Assembly: GCA_002189035.1 (NCBI GenBank)
Contig: NEEC01000013.1
Location: 1,984,001-2,048,000 of the forward strand
Origin: Utricularia gibba
Lineage: Eukaryota; Streptophyta; Magnoliopsida; Lamiales; Lentibulariaceae
DNA length: 64,000 bases
Direction of reading: 5' to 3'
The notes under the pieces are model-generated. The model was not told the DNA's origin. It ran no database searches and saw only the letters and a list, made by a program, of their open reading frames with translations. Numbering within the stretch: the first letter of the stretch is position 1; the number at the start of each line of letters is the position of its first letter. Positions 36,124 to 47,259 of this stretch are shown here, in pieces. The translations under genes and the position numbers were made by a program.

Positions 36124-37677
36124 ATGGAAGCAGGAATTGAGCAGCTCGTGAACATGGGGTTCGCCGCCGAGCTGGCTGCGGAAGCCCTAGCCGCGGCGGA
36201 GGGCAACGTCGCCGATGCCGCAGATTGGATTCTCGAAAACGGGAGTCGTCATTCTCCGGCAGCGAAGTCCCGATCGCCGGTTGTTCAATCAAAAATCAAT
36301 ACCTTCTTCAACTTCGGTTCTGAGAAGGATGTCGACCGATTCAGCGCAGACGCTGCCGCGGACGGAGATGGATTTCAGAAACAAAAGCGTCAAAAAACCT
36401 CCGAGTCGGTCCCGTTGTCGGAGAGAATGCGGCCTCAGAATCTCGATGAAGTGGTCGGGCAGGAGCACATTCTCGGTGAAAACTCTCTCCTCCGGTCGGC
36501 CGTTCGCTCCGGCCGTCTCCCGTCCATCATCTTCTGGGGCCCGCCGGGAACCGGCAAAACCTCTATCGCCAGGGCTATTGCAAGCGATTGTCATTCCTCC
36601 TCTTCTTCTTCTATGTACCGGTTTGTTTCTCTCTCCGCCGTCACTGCCGGCGTGAAGGATGTCAGGGACATCGTAGACCAGGCCAGAAGAGCAAAACAGA
36701 TGAACCACAAGAGAACAGTTCTGTTTCTCGATGAAGTCCACAGATTCAACAAAGCGCAGCAGGATTCCTTTCTTCCTATAATCGAAGATGGAAGTATCGT
36801 ATTCATCGGCGCTACTACTGAAAACCCATCTTTTCATCTCATCACTCCGTTGCTATCCCGCTGCAGGGTCCTAACTCTGCATCCCTTGAAGCCCCACCAT
36901 CTGGTGTCTCTCCTAAAAAGAGCTGTCTCAGATTCTCTCAGAGGACTATCATCAAACACCTCTGGAGCAGCCAAGCTGGAAGTAACCGATGAAGCTATCG
37001 ACTTCTTGTCGTCCCAATGCGACGGAGATGCTCGTGTGGCACTGAACTCCCTCGAGTCCGCAGCCACCACCGCCATCGCCAGAACCCAAGAAACACAATC
37101 AGCCACCACCGTGACACTCTCTGATGCTAAACAAGCATTGCAATGCAAGCATCTAGCCTACGACAAGGCAGGGGAGGAACACTACAACCTGATCAGCGCC
37201 CTCCACAAATCAATGCGTGGTAGCGATGCCGATGCATCCATCTATTGGCTCGCCAGAATGCTGGAAGGAGGTGAAGAGCCACTCTACATCGCACGCCGCC
37301 TCGTCCGATTCGCAAGCGAAGACATCGGTTTGGCTGATCCCCAAGCCCTGCAACAAGCTGTTACCTGTTACCAAGGTTGCCATTTCATCGGAATGCCAGA
37401 GTGCAATACGATTCTGGCGCAATGCGTCGCGTATTTGGCGTTGGCTCCGAAGTCGGTGGCTGTGTATAGAGCAATTGAAAGTGCGCAGAAAATGGTGAGG
37501 GAATCCGTGGGACAGAATGAGAGAGTTCCGTTGCACCTGAGAAATGCACCGACGAAGATGATGAAGGATCTTGGTTATGGCGAAGGGTACGTCTATCCTC
37601 CAGGCAATCCTGATTCAGCGCTTCAAGCTTATCTTCCTCCTTCGATTCAGGGCCACAAGTTTCTGGATTGGCCATAG
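36124..37677 (+). CDS. WRNIP1/MgsA-type AAA ATPase with N-terminal UBA domain
   Basis: Homolog of WRN-interacting protein 1 / yeast Mgs1 / bacterial RarA, a clamp-loader-like ATPase acting at stalled replication forks; Arabidopsis At1g24290 is similar. A single intact exon of 517 residues. Residues 1-40 form a UBA domain (EQLVNMGFAAELAAEALAAA, then DWIL). A linker with PLSERMRPQNLDEVVGQEH leads to Walker A GPPGTGKTS (about 141-149), Walker B VLFLDEVHRF, sensor 1 GATTENPSF and the CRV/arginine region. The C-terminal tetramerisation domain has EEHYNLISALHKSMRGSD, YWLARMLEGGEEPLYIARR and ending YLPPSIQGHKFLDWP. The N-terminal UBA domain replaces the UBZ finger of animal WRNIP1, as known in plants. 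It starts 376 bp from ARP2 on the other strand. Confidence 0.95.
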   Translation: MEAGIEQLVNMGFAAELAAEALAAAEGNVADAADWILENGSRHSPAAKSRSPVVQSKINTFFNFGSEKDVDRFSADAAADGDGFQKQKRQKTSESVPLSERMRPQNLDEVVGQEHILGENSLLRSAVRSGRLPSIIFWGPPGTGKTSIARAIASDCHSSSSSSMYRFVSLSAVTAGVKDVRDIVDQARRAKQMNHKRTVLFLDEVHRFNKAQQDSFLPIIEDGSIVFIGATTENPSFHLITPLLSRCRVLTLHPLKPHHLVSLLKRAVSDSLRGLSSNTSGAAKLEVTDEAIDFLSSQCDGDARVALNSLESAATTAIARTQETQSATTVTLSDAKQALQCKHLAYDKAGEEHYNLISALHKSMRGSDADASIYWLARMLEGGEEPLYIARRLVRFASEDIGLADPQALQQAVTCYQGCHFIGMPECNTILAQCVAYLALAPKSVAVYRAIESAQKMVRESVGQNERVPLHLRNAPTKMMKDLGYGEGYVYPPGNPDSALQAYLPPSIQGHKFLDWP

Positions 37678-37782
37678 AAATCCTTACTGAATCAATGCTC
37701 TGTTTCTGCATCCCATATTTTTTGTGAAGCTTCTTGTAGAAGCCTGAATTCCGCTTGTGCGGTTTTTGTTCCTGAAAATAGT

Positions 37783-37799
37783 TGGGCCGAGTATGGGCC
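37783..37799. promoter_or_regulatory. Tandem site II (TGGGCC) elements upstream of BTF3
   Basis: TGGGCC occurs at 37783-37788 and again at 37794-37799, within an 17-bp window. Site II elements bound by TCP factors are typical of plant ribosomal-protein and translation-related promoters, which suits the nascent-chain factor downstream. They lie about 100-200 bp before the probable transcribed leader. Confidence 0.6.
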
Positions 37800-38254
37800 C
37801 ATTGTACTGGCTACAGTCGGTGTAGCCCGTTTAGATGGAGTGCGAATACCGAAAATACCCTCTTACCGGATCTTCGCTTTCAGCTAGGGCTTTTGTTTCT
37901 CGATTGAATTCTCATCGCCACTGGTTCTTCCCCCGCTTCAATTCTTGTTTTGCCCAGTGAGAGCTCTCTGTGCTGCATACAAGGTAATTTGCTTGTTCTT
38001 CTTTTCATTTCCTCTTGCTCTATTTTGTGTACCCATCATCTGATTTGGAGGTGCTTCATATTGGGGTTTGGAATCTGCGTATTACTGTGTTGGACGTCCG
38101 TTTATGGAATTGAAGTCTGGTGTGAAAAATTGTATTGCATGGCTTGTGTCTCTTAATCTGCTAAAGTGTTTCTTGGGAAGTGGAAGTTCGGATGTATCTG
38201 GAATGCATCAGTATGGGTTTTTCAGTGTTAAGCCTCAGTTGTTCTGATGTTCAG

Positions 38255-39120
38255 ATGAACGTGGAAAAGCTAATGAAGATGGCTGGTTCAGTTCGAACTG
38301 GTGGAAAGGGTACCGTGAGAAGGTTTTGAAATAACTTCTTTCTCCAATTTTTGTTGTCTCCTGGTTATGCAAAAAAAGTGCAGTTTGCTCCCAGAAAGTT
38401 CTTGGTAAGGGGAACACTAACTTTCGAGTGGTGCAGAAAGAAGAAGGCTGTGCACAAGACGACCACAACCGATGACAAAAGGCTCCAAAGCACGTTAAAG
38501 AGAATTGGGGTGAATGCCATACCCGCCATTGAGGAGGTCAACATTTTCAAGGACGATGTGGTTATCCAGTTCACCAACCCAAAGGGTATTATATTCCTAT
38601 CACCCGGTTTCCATTGTTGTTGGTATAACTTCTCTATAGCTTCCGTGCTTAAAATTCTCCCCCTTTTAACCAGTGCAAGCTTCCATTCCGGCCAACACTT
38701 GGGTGGTTAGTGGCACTCCACAGAACAAGAGTACGCTTCCTTATCTACTTCCCATCACGCAATGACCCCTGCCCCTGCCTCTGATTAATGCTTCCTGCTC
38801 CTTTTTTTTTCTCCCAGAACTGCAAGATATTCTTCCCCAAATCATAAACCAATTGGGTAAGCTTCATTTGTCACCCCTGAAGTCCTTGATGTCCCGATGT
38901 AACAGTGGCAAGTGTTGAAACTGTTGCAGGACCCGATAACTTGGAGAATCTGAAGAGGTTGGCTGAACACTTTCAGAAGCAGTCCCCAGCTGCCGGCAGC
39001 AACAGTAGAGCCGTTGGCGCCACAGCTTCAGCAGAGGATGTCGATGAGGATGAGGTTCCCGAACTCGTAGCCGGACAGACATTCGAAGCTGCTGCCGAGG
39101 AGCACAAACACAGTTCTTAG
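38255..39120 (+). CDS. BTF3: BTF3 / nascent polypeptide-associated complex beta subunit
   Basis: Beta subunit of the ribosome-bound nascent polypeptide-associated complex. Exons: 38255-38322, 38437-38585, 38674-38730, 38818-38856, 38930-39120, phases consistent, giving 167 residues. It begins [20 protein letters not shown], continues through the basic ribosome-binding [10 protein letters not shown], and has the NAC domain ([59 protein letters not shown]). The tail is acidic ([11 protein letters not shown]). A 5' UTR intron appears to run from the GT at 37984 to the AG at 38254, so the start codon would be the first three bases of exon 2. Site II elements upstream match a translation-linked gene. 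Confidence 0.94.
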
Positions 39121-39143
39121 GCTATTTTTTTTAAAAAAATCTG

Positions 39144-39160
39144 TTATTATTATTATTATT
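39144..39160. repeat. (TTA)n microsatellite after BTF3
   Basis: Five TTA units in the presumed BTF3 3' UTR, 23 bp after the stop. Confidence 0.75.
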
Positions 39161-39453
39161 CTGAGATTCCCAAAATTTCATACGAATTAAGTGTGAGGAC
39201 AAAATCTGAACTTTTTGTTGTATTGGTTTTTTCTTTTTCTTTTTTCTTTTTTTTTTTACATTTAAAAAAAATAAATAGTGGATAGAAAAAGGAAATGTCA
39301 GCAGTACCGTCTGCTGTGTAGCCGGTGAAAAGAGGGGACTTGAAGAAGAGAGGCCTAAAATTCCGAGGTCTATCTGAAGCGCACGAGCGGTCGCTCTTTG
39401 CGTGATAATGAACCTCTAAGCTTGCAAGCCAAGCAGAGAAGCAAGGCGAAGTA

Positions 39454-42195
39454 ATGGGTGCATCATGTTGCAGCCCTTCTCGGGCATGGGCTCGTCTCGC
39501 AGACACCCGCCTCTTCGCAGCCCTTTCTGATCCGGGTAACTCCCTTTTTTTGTTTTCTTGTTGTGAGTTATTATCCGTGTTTTCCGGAATGGATGAAGTT
39601 TGTTCCTGCACTGTGGATAGCTCGAAGATCTGCGATATTGTTGAAAATTGCTATGGTGATGCTACACCTGCTGTTTGCGGGGTTATATTCGTTTTCGACA
39701 ACGATTTGATAGAAAAGACCAAACGGGAGCCCTGGTAACAACGCTCAGTTTCTTTTTATGATCCCTAATGGCTTGGAATTGTTTGTCACACTGTCTGGAG
39801 AACAAGCATTAGTTATCATGCGAAGTATTTCGGGTCTAGTGAAGTTGATTAATTTTCATCATTTGTCTAGCTTCTTGTGCCTCTTGATTTTTTGTTTGCC
39901 TGGCGATAAACAGATGATGCTATCTAACACCCGCAGTTTTTTCCTTAATGCAGGTATACGACTTCATATGCATTTTTGTTTGTTGCTACTTTGGTTCAAT
40001 ATTTTGTCACTGCTGGGACATCACCTGGGTATTTTCTTTTTCGTATTCAGAGTTCATTTGAAATTGGTATCGGGAGTCAAGTTTGCTTCATGTGTTTGAT
40101 ATGCGTGAAACATTTGGATCATTCCTGCTTTGAAATGCAGCTACGTTCTAGATGCACAGAATGCCGTAAATGAAGAAGATGCATTAGCTAGAAGAAAAAT
40201 ATTGGCTGCAAAGTAAGTTTTCTCTTTCCTGATGTTATCTGAAAATTTTCAATCTATTTGATGTAAAGAAAAGTCAGACTAAAAAGTATAAGAATACCTT
40301 TTAGGCTTAGCTCACTAATTTCATGCCATTGGGTTTGTGTTGTTACAATGTTTAAGCAAAGACAATCAGCTTCGAGCGAGAATGGAAGCATCATCACCAT
40401 AGACGCAAGTATCCATTCAAGTGGGAATGCCACTGCTTGGACGAAAATGATGATGGATTTGTACCCTCCAGAGTCATCTATCAGGCAAGTAAATATTCTA
40501 AAGCTAAAGAATTGCATTGAACAATTATTACCATCTATGTACATGCTGAGTTACACTAAATGTAGCTTCGTGTTATGTTAATTTAGAAAACTGTGTGATG
40601 ATTTGTCAACTAGGAACTTCAGTGTAAGAGAAATTTAACGTGGTTAACGTTTTAGAAGGTCCGTGGGTCAATGCCTGTATCACCCAAGTCTTCTTTGGAG
40701 CTAAAGAATAGAGTCTGTGTGTTTGTGTGCGTTTCCTGGTTGCATTGAGTAGTCAAAAGATACGTACATCATGAGTGTGCAGAATTTTTTCCACATTTTT
40801 GTTTTCTTCTCCTGTTATTAGTTTTCCCTTGTTGCTGATTGATTTTTTTCTGCTCAATTTGTTCAGAAGTTTTACGTGCACATATTGCAATCTTATGCAG
40901 GTAACATTTTCTTTTTTTATTCCTAGGAAGTTAGATTTTCCATGGTTGATTGTTCACAATTTTTTGTTTCAAAATTCTAATTCCATAGTGGAAATAGTAG
41001 AGAATCTTTTTTCACATTATCAAAGGTTTTTGTGCCTGTTTGATTTATTATTTCACATTTACGTTACAGCCTCCACGGGCAAGACATTGTCATGATTGCG
41101 ACAAGTGTGTTCTTCAGTTTGATCATCACTGTGTTTGGCTAGGAGCATGTGTTGGCCAGGGCAACCATTGTCTGTTTTGGTGAGTACGTGTTTCAAATTC
41201 TGCAATTTCTTGCAGTATTTCCACCTACATTTTTCTTTATGTTTCTTCATTATTCATGTTGGTCTAGAGTTGATGCCATGCTAATTATTTATCCTGTACT
41301 AATCATTTTGAATGAGAAAAGGTAAGATCTTTATTAATAATACCCTAAAATGTTGCATCAGGTGGTATACATGCGAGGAAACAGTCTTGTGCATCTGGAC
41401 AACAGTTATTTATATCCAGTTCCTGGCATATAATGCATCTAAGACATGGTACGTATCTACGCGTATCTCCCTTTATGCGCCACTCTGTTTGAACTTTTAC
41501 TTGAAGTGTGCTAACATGAAATTACTTCTGTGTAGGTGGGAGGCCATAATCACAGGCGCGCTCTTGATTTGTCTGTCACTTACGTTGATATTCCTACTTC
41601 TACTCCTCATTTTCCATAGGTACATTGGTTGCCACCCCATCATTTTCTTCAAAGTTTATTTGTCAAAAGTTAATTGCAAACCGTGTTCAACCACATCCTC
41701 ATTTCCTTCAGTTAAGCCTTTTTTTTCCCATTTTGTCTATCACCAAAATTTCTCATGTAACAGCTACCTTGTGTTGACTAACCAAACGACATACGAGCTT
41801 GTCAGACGGCCAAGAATTGGGTATTTGAGGTCTGTTCGATTTCCTCCTGTAAATGGATATCTCTTGTTCACTAGGCTCACCTGTTTTATAATATGAGCCA
41901 TATTACTCTGGTCCGGCTCATAGTGTTGACTGCTCTTCAGCATTGTGTATCTTTTCACCATCACAGTCATGCTGATTACATGTAGAAGATCATAATCAAC
42001 ATTTCCTTGTGCAGGTCTGTTCCTGAGAGAGTCTATCCATTCAGCCAAGGGATCTGTCGAAATTTGTATCTGTTATGCTGTGCATCCCAAACTGGCGGCC
42101 TGTACAGATTGGAGCCGCTGCCCACAGCTGCAGAACTTGAGAAGAAGTCCAGGCCTTTTACATGCATTGATCTTTTGTCATGCCGCTGCTGCTGA
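39454..42195 (+). CDS. PAT10: PAT10-like DHHC protein S-acyltransferase, one base missing in exon 2
   Basis: Palmitoyltransferase resembling Arabidopsis PAT10 (At3g51390), a Golgi/tonoplast enzyme affecting growth and salt tolerance. Exons: 39454-39535, 39621-39734, 39954-40028, 40141-40212, 40362-40484, 40867-40900, 41070-41179, 41362-41448, 41536-41619, 41764-41829, 42015-42195 (about 342 residues once corrected). The cysteine-rich DHHC domain spans exons 6-7: [20 protein letters not shown], then [14 protein letters not shown]. Four membrane spans are evident (exons 2-3, 8, 9), and TTYELVR serves as the TTxE motif. Exon 2 passes from LLFAG to VIFVFDNDL only with one more G in the GGGG at about 39679-39682, and its length modulo 3 agrees. 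The exon 5 donor is GC. Confidence 0.9.
40485..40866 (+). other. GC-AG intron in the DHHC gene
   Basis: Exon 5 ends TCATCTATCAG and the intron begins GCAAGT at 40485, the strong GC consensus; it ends GTTCAG at 40866. Phase 2 is kept on both sides and the join [14 protein letters not shown] matches the family. No GT donor nearby gives this join. Confidence 0.85.
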
Positions 42196-42739
42196 GTGCA
42201 TAAAGATCCTTCCTCTCCTGGTTTCTTTCTTTGCTTGTTGTTATCCCTCTTGGAAGTTGGATCTGGTTAGCTGTTTCGGCATTTAAAATGGAGTGTGCTT
42301 TGCTGCTGATGCTGGTCATGGTCCGTACAATTAGGGGGAGTGTTAATAATATTAAATGTAATATTTAAAAATAAATATTATTTATATATGAATAATTATT
42401 TTCTAACATTTTTAAAGTAGTTTGAAAATTAACGATTGACCGTAGGGTTGTGATATTTGGGAGGAAAGGGAAGGAATCTGGTGCATCCCGGAGTCTCCGT
42501 CACCGTTTCTGGTTCACCGACGGGAGATTGATGGTTTATTTCTTTCTTGTGCCTTTCTACGGTATCTGAACCAAAACGGCAGCTGTGTTGTGTGATCTTG
42601 TTGTGCTATCGCTTTCACCGGCCAGATCCTTGTTTCACAACGGAAGAAAATGCGATTTTGTGAGGCAGTTGAATGTGTGTTCTCAAACGTGAAGGTAGTG
42701 TCGATAGATCCGGTCATCCACAGAAACTGAGTGCAGGAG
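42196..42739. other. Spacer between DHHC and AXY9-like genes
   Basis: It contains the DHHC 3' UTR, an AT-rich stretch at 42340-42430, and the probable AXY9-like leader from about 42450. No further gene is seen. Confidence 0.5.
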
Positions 42740-43815
42740 ATGATAGGGGCAGCCCAGTGGGGACTGCTGGCGGCTTGTGTAGTTCTGTTTGTGCCCATGG
42801 CGATGGCGGGCTGGCATTTGAGTCGCAACAAGATACTCTTTTTCAGCTGTGCGCTTTTCATTTCGCTTGCTGTAGGTGTCCATCTGATGCCCTATTTCCC
42901 CTCGATCACAGCTTTTCTTTCACCATCGGCGGTAATTCATGACCCATATTCTGTTTCTTCTGATTCTTGCATTCGCTCTCTTCATAGTGTGACTTTTAGC
43001 GGGGTAGGAGATTGTGAGGATGCGGTTTTTTCGGAAGAATCTCGTTGTAGGAAGTCTTGGGATTGGGTGGAGTCAACCCAGGTTTCAAAATGTGATTTTC
43101 AGAAGTTAAAGAAATCAGATGTCTCTGATTTGTTAAATGGATCATGGGTTGTTGTTGCAGGAGATTCTCAAGCTAGGTTAACTGCTCTTTCATTGTTAAC
43201 CTCGGTTATGGGATCCGAGGGCCAGGAGAGTATACGGGGTGATTTGTTTAAAAGGCATAGCGATTACTCAATCACCTTGAAAGAGATTGGCATGAAACTA
43301 GACTTTCTATGGGCTCCATATGTGGATAATTTGACTCAGCATGTATCCCAAATGAGGCAAAACATGAGCTTCCCGGATGTTATGGTGATGGGGCAGGCCT
43401 GTGGGATATGCTTCATGTTAACAATGCCACAGAGTATGGTGTTTCTTTGAAGGTTTTGAGAGATAATGTATCAGCTCTGTTGCCATCCTCATTGTATCCA
43501 GATGCAAACACCCGCTTGCTGCATCTTTTCTGGATTGGCATCCCGAAGCTGATAACTGCTTCGTTGAACACGGATGAGAAGAGGAGCAGAATGACCAACG
43601 AAATGTGCAGTTTGTATGAGAATGAGCTTGTGGGAAGCAAGCTTCTGAGTGAGAATGGTGGACCACTGTTCAGGCTTGATATTCTCCGGTTGAGTGACCT
43701 CTGCGGACGCGGCTGTACAGACGACGGAATGCATTACGACGAAGTTGTCTACGACTCTGCAGTTCAGATAATGCTGAACGCCCTGCTCATTGAATCTAAT
43801 CAAAAGCCCCATTAG
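42740..43815 (+). CDS. AXY9: AXY9-like SGNH-type polysaccharide O-acetylation protein, frame interrupted once
   Basis: Resembles Arabidopsis AXY9 (At3g03210), a Golgi protein needed for xyloglucan and xylan O-acetylation. Intronless, about 358 residues once corrected. The start ATG at 42740 gives MIGAAQWGLLAACVVLF, followed by two hydrophobic segments (to about residue 50) acting as signal anchor. The SGNH-like nucleophile motif is VVVAGDSQAR, and the C-terminal catalytic-type DxxH lies in TDDGMHYDEVVYDSAVQ. At 43394-43398 the sequence reads GGGCAGGCC; one more G gives MGQGLWDMLHVNNATEYG as in relatives, whereas the literal frame ends 16 codons later. Two long overlapping frames therefore form one protein. 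Whether AXY9 itself transfers acetyl groups or makes an intermediate is unsettled. Confidence 0.82.
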
Positions 43816-44246
43816 CTAGCCATGTACTGTTTTCCCTGTGACATCAAATCCTTGTACTTAGAAACAGATGAAGGGATTGAGGTACATTTTTGAGTTTAAA
43901 GAATACAAAATTTGAAAAAATATGCAAAATGTGCAGCGTAGCGCCATCGCCAACTCCATTTTGATTTTGATGGGCGATTTGTCATTCATGGGAGTTACAG
44001 TTTCAGTTCAGATCAGTTATGGCGAATCATAATCGAACAAGGAGCGGAGCGCACATCGGCATCGCATGAAGTAGCCAGCAGTTTCCCCTGAAGCTGCATT
44101 GCATGCTTCGGTTCTCTGTTGAGAGAGGGAAAAGAAATCCAGATGAATTTCGAAATCCTTCACCGCAACTTCCGTCGTAACTGTAAGTGAGCCTTCATTG
44201 ATCTGAAAAACTTGACGACGCACCTCTTCTTGTTACCGAGTCATCC
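43816..44246. other. Spacer upstream of the MMD1-like gene
   Basis: AXY9-like 3' UTR followed by the promoter and leader of the PHD gene. Small frames on the minus strand at 44017-44223 and 44241-44528 overlap it and look like shadows. No other element is evident. Confidence 0.5.
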
Positions 44247-46331
44247 ATGCCTCCCACAAAATTTTACTCGTTTCAAACATTCGCGGACTCCGTCTACTTT
44301 TCCGGCGCTTTCCGCGATAATATTCGGCAGTTTCTTTGCCAATGCGCTGAGCTCGAGCGCGCCGACGTTGATTCCGATGGGCGTCGGTTTGGTCCACGTT
44401 TTTGGTTTACCAGAGTAAGGGATTGGTGTTTCCACTCTACACCATCGAAGAGAACGTGAAGGTGCTGCAGAGCACGCATATCTGCGATCACTGCCGTTTC
44501 GCTGGTGAGTTGCAAAAATCAACTTCATCGTTTGATTCTTTCGTGGGTTTACTTGATGTAGTCTTTACTTCAGGTTGGAGCAATCGCTTTGTTTCTAAAA
44601 GGAATTATCACTTCATAATTCCTGGAGATGACGATTGGAATCGGCCGCTTGCTGATGGTGCCTTCGATTTGCAAACGCATTTGTTGCACGGCTTGATTCA
44701 CTGCAACGGGTTTGGACATTTGATCTGTATCAATGGGATTGAAGGTGGTTCCAAGTATATTTCTGGAAGAGAAATCATGGATTTCTGGGATCGGATTTGT
44801 ACTTGTCTTCATTCAAGGTATGGAAACTCATATCTGGATGCTGAATGCATTATATTCTCATCCATTCTTGATTGGTTTCAATCTTTCCTGTTGGTGTTGT
44901 AGAAAAATTACAGTGGAGGATTTGTCGAAGAAGAAGGATATGGATCTTAGGCTTCTTTATGGTGTTGCTTATGGAACCTCCTGGTTCAGTAGATGGGGAT
45001 ATAGATTCTGTAATGGAAGCTTTGGTGTGAAGGTTCACAATTATGAAACTGCAATGAGCGCCCTCAGCTCCATTCATCTTGATCAAGTTATCAGAGATTT
45101 CTTTTCTCTCACGAATAAGGGGAAGCAAATCAGACATATTATCCATCATTACAGAGAAATGAGTGACACCAATTTGATCACACTCAGGGACTTGTTCAGT
45201 TTCATGCTTTCTCTCAAACCTCCGCGCCAGCTTACAAGATACAAATATTCAGTATCGAAGAAGGTTTCCAAGGGAAAACCAAGAAAATTCTCGACTCTTG
45301 CAGCGAGTTTGGGTAGCAGATGGCCAGTAAGAAGGCTGGAGAATGTAGCTCAAGTCATTGTTGAAGTACTGAAAGGGAAGAGAGCTGATAACTGTTTCAG
45401 AAACAATGGAATGACGAGGCAAGAAGTTCGAGATGCAGCCCGTCTTCACATTGGTGATACGGGTTTAATCGATCATGTTCTCAAGGCCATGAACAATGTG
45501 ATCGTCGGAAGCTTCATTGTTCACCGTGAAGTTAACAGGTCTACAAAAGTCTTGGAATACAGCATTCAAGAAATTGGTCGCAGAAAGGATCATACAGACT
45601 CAGAAAGAGATGTTTCAAATGATCTCTCCTACTTGTACCACATCGTTCTCCTGGAATACCCTTGTGGTGATAAAGTGATAATGCACTCCCAGATGCTTTT
45701 GCACAGCAAGCATTTCGTAAGGGAATGGCCCTTCAAAGATGAGAATGATGATCTTCTGAGATTCATTTTCAGGCTAAGCCCAAGTTTAGAAATTGAAATG
45801 ATTTCTGCTCTCCCACCGTGGGATTACGTGGCTATTCCTCTACATTCAACCATAGGTGACCTGAAGGGAGCTGTTCAGAAAGCAATGCGGGAAACATACT
45901 GCGGCATGGAGAACATTTGGGTCGTAGAGATTGTGGGAATGGAAGAGAAGCATGAAAATGAAGTTGTTATCGGGATAGCTGATTTGAGAACAGAGATTAT
46001 GGTGAGGGCTGCAGGGTTTGAGTTAGGAAATGGAGTGATCTGGGAAGGAGGGAAAGATGACTGGACAGTGAAATGCAAGTGTGGGGCAAAAGATGATGAT
46101 GGAGAAAGAATGGTAGCTTGCGACATATGTGGAACTTGGCAACATACACGTTGCTGTGGAATTGAAGATTCTGAGTCTGTGCCGAGACTGTTTGTTTGTG
46201 AAGGCTGTTGCTTCTCACTTGCCCCACCTAAAAACTGGGCCGAGTGTGAGTTGACACGGTCATTGTTGCCGTATTGGAGCTGGAATACCGAGCTGGACTT
46301 TGGATCAGGAGAGTCAAGTGTGAGAACATAA
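44247..46331 (+). CDS. MMD1: MMD1/DUET-like PHD-finger protein, one base missing near the N-terminus
   Basis: PHD-finger regulator of male meiosis in the MMD1/DUET group (Arabidopsis At1g66170; MS1 is a paralog). Exons: 44247-44504, 44574-44817, 44903-46331; about 643 residues once corrected. Order: GAFRDNIRQFLCQCAELE, VYQSKGLVFPLYTIEENVKV, a CDHC motif, VSKRNYHFIIPGDDDW, SKYISGREIMDFWDRICTCL, YGVAYGTSWFSRWGYRF, FSTLAASLGSRWPVRRL, GMTRQEVRDAARLHIGDTGL. The C-terminal PHD is CKCGAKDDDGERMVACDICG through WQHTRCCGI to FVCEGCC (C4HC3). The reading shifts at 44379-44381 (GATGGGCG); one more G continues DG-ASVWSTFLVYQ, and phase arithmetic agrees. It is shorter than MMD1, mainly at the N-terminus and after the PHD. 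Intron 1 (44505-44573) is in frame and stopless. Confidence 0.87.
44505..44573 (+). other. In-frame stopless intron in the MMD1-like gene
   Basis: Starts GTGAGTTG and ends CTTCAG, 69 nt long, no stop in frame. Removal gives the family join HCRFAG-WSNRFVSKRNYHF. Retention inserts 23 residues between the CDHC motif and the conserved WSN block. The strong donor favours splicing. Confidence 0.7.
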
Positions 46332-47259
46332 TACAAGAGATAGATAGTTAGATACAAACAGCTGCTGCATGGTGAATCCTTTTCATGGTGTAGTGGCTAG
46401 TCATTCTTGGGGAGTCTGCTTCTTCCCCTCACGACGATATGATTTTGTTCCTGAATTTCAGGGTAGATACTCACAGCAAAAATGTACAGATTTTGATGAA
46501 TTCCAGATGGAAAACCAGTGTAATGAAAAGTAAGGGACATGCTCCCTGTGCATGCAAGCTCTCTCATGTTCACGCATTTAACAGCACTCCATTCACCCGT
46601 GTCTACAAACTGGAAAAACTATTTGGCTGTGTACTCCACCCTGTGTAGCATGGGGATTTCGAATACTGTGCACTTACAGTGCAGATTCCAAGGGGAATAG
46701 CAGCGTCCAAGTCACTGAATAACCGTGTGAAAGATGATTTTCCATGTCCGTGTTCACAAGACAACGAAAGATGAAACCTTTTGGCAAAAACACAAACCCC
46801 GGTTGTTCATTTTAACGGGCAAATGTAAGAACCCCCAGTGACAGGGACAAGTTAACTAATGGGCGGCGTATCACCAGTAACAATGACTGGGGCGTGGAGG
46901 ATGAATGGGATTCTGGCTGCGCTTCACACAATATTTTGACTAAAGGGTTTGACGCTGGTGACGATTTTCACGTCTGCTTGCAATTTCGATACACTTTCGC
47001 TGCCGCCTTGGTTGAATCAGTGGGGCAACTTGCCCAAAATCTGCTTGAGTTTGCTACATGAGAATTGTGGAGATAGACTAGTTTTTTTTTCTGGTGGGTG
47101 AATCCGGGATCTGGGACTAGATCGATCTAGGGTGAAACTGTAATATCTTTTTGAAAACCCACTTACGAATATTCCCACGGTTTCGTGTTTCTCAGTTCGA
47201 TTTTTCGTCAAACGAAACCCGACAGAAGAGGTTGAGGGGAAGCTCTCAAGCCGATTAGC
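46332..47259. other. Spacer between MMD1-like and MSL genes
   Basis: MMD1-like 3' UTR followed by the MSL promoter and leader. The short plus-strand frame at 46439-46648 has no recognisable similarity. No gene is supported. Confidence 0.5.

Noticed and set aside
36289-36837. Minus-strand frame of 182 codons inside the WRNIP1-like gene
   Set aside because: Shadow of a long, intact, well-conserved AAA ATPase exon.
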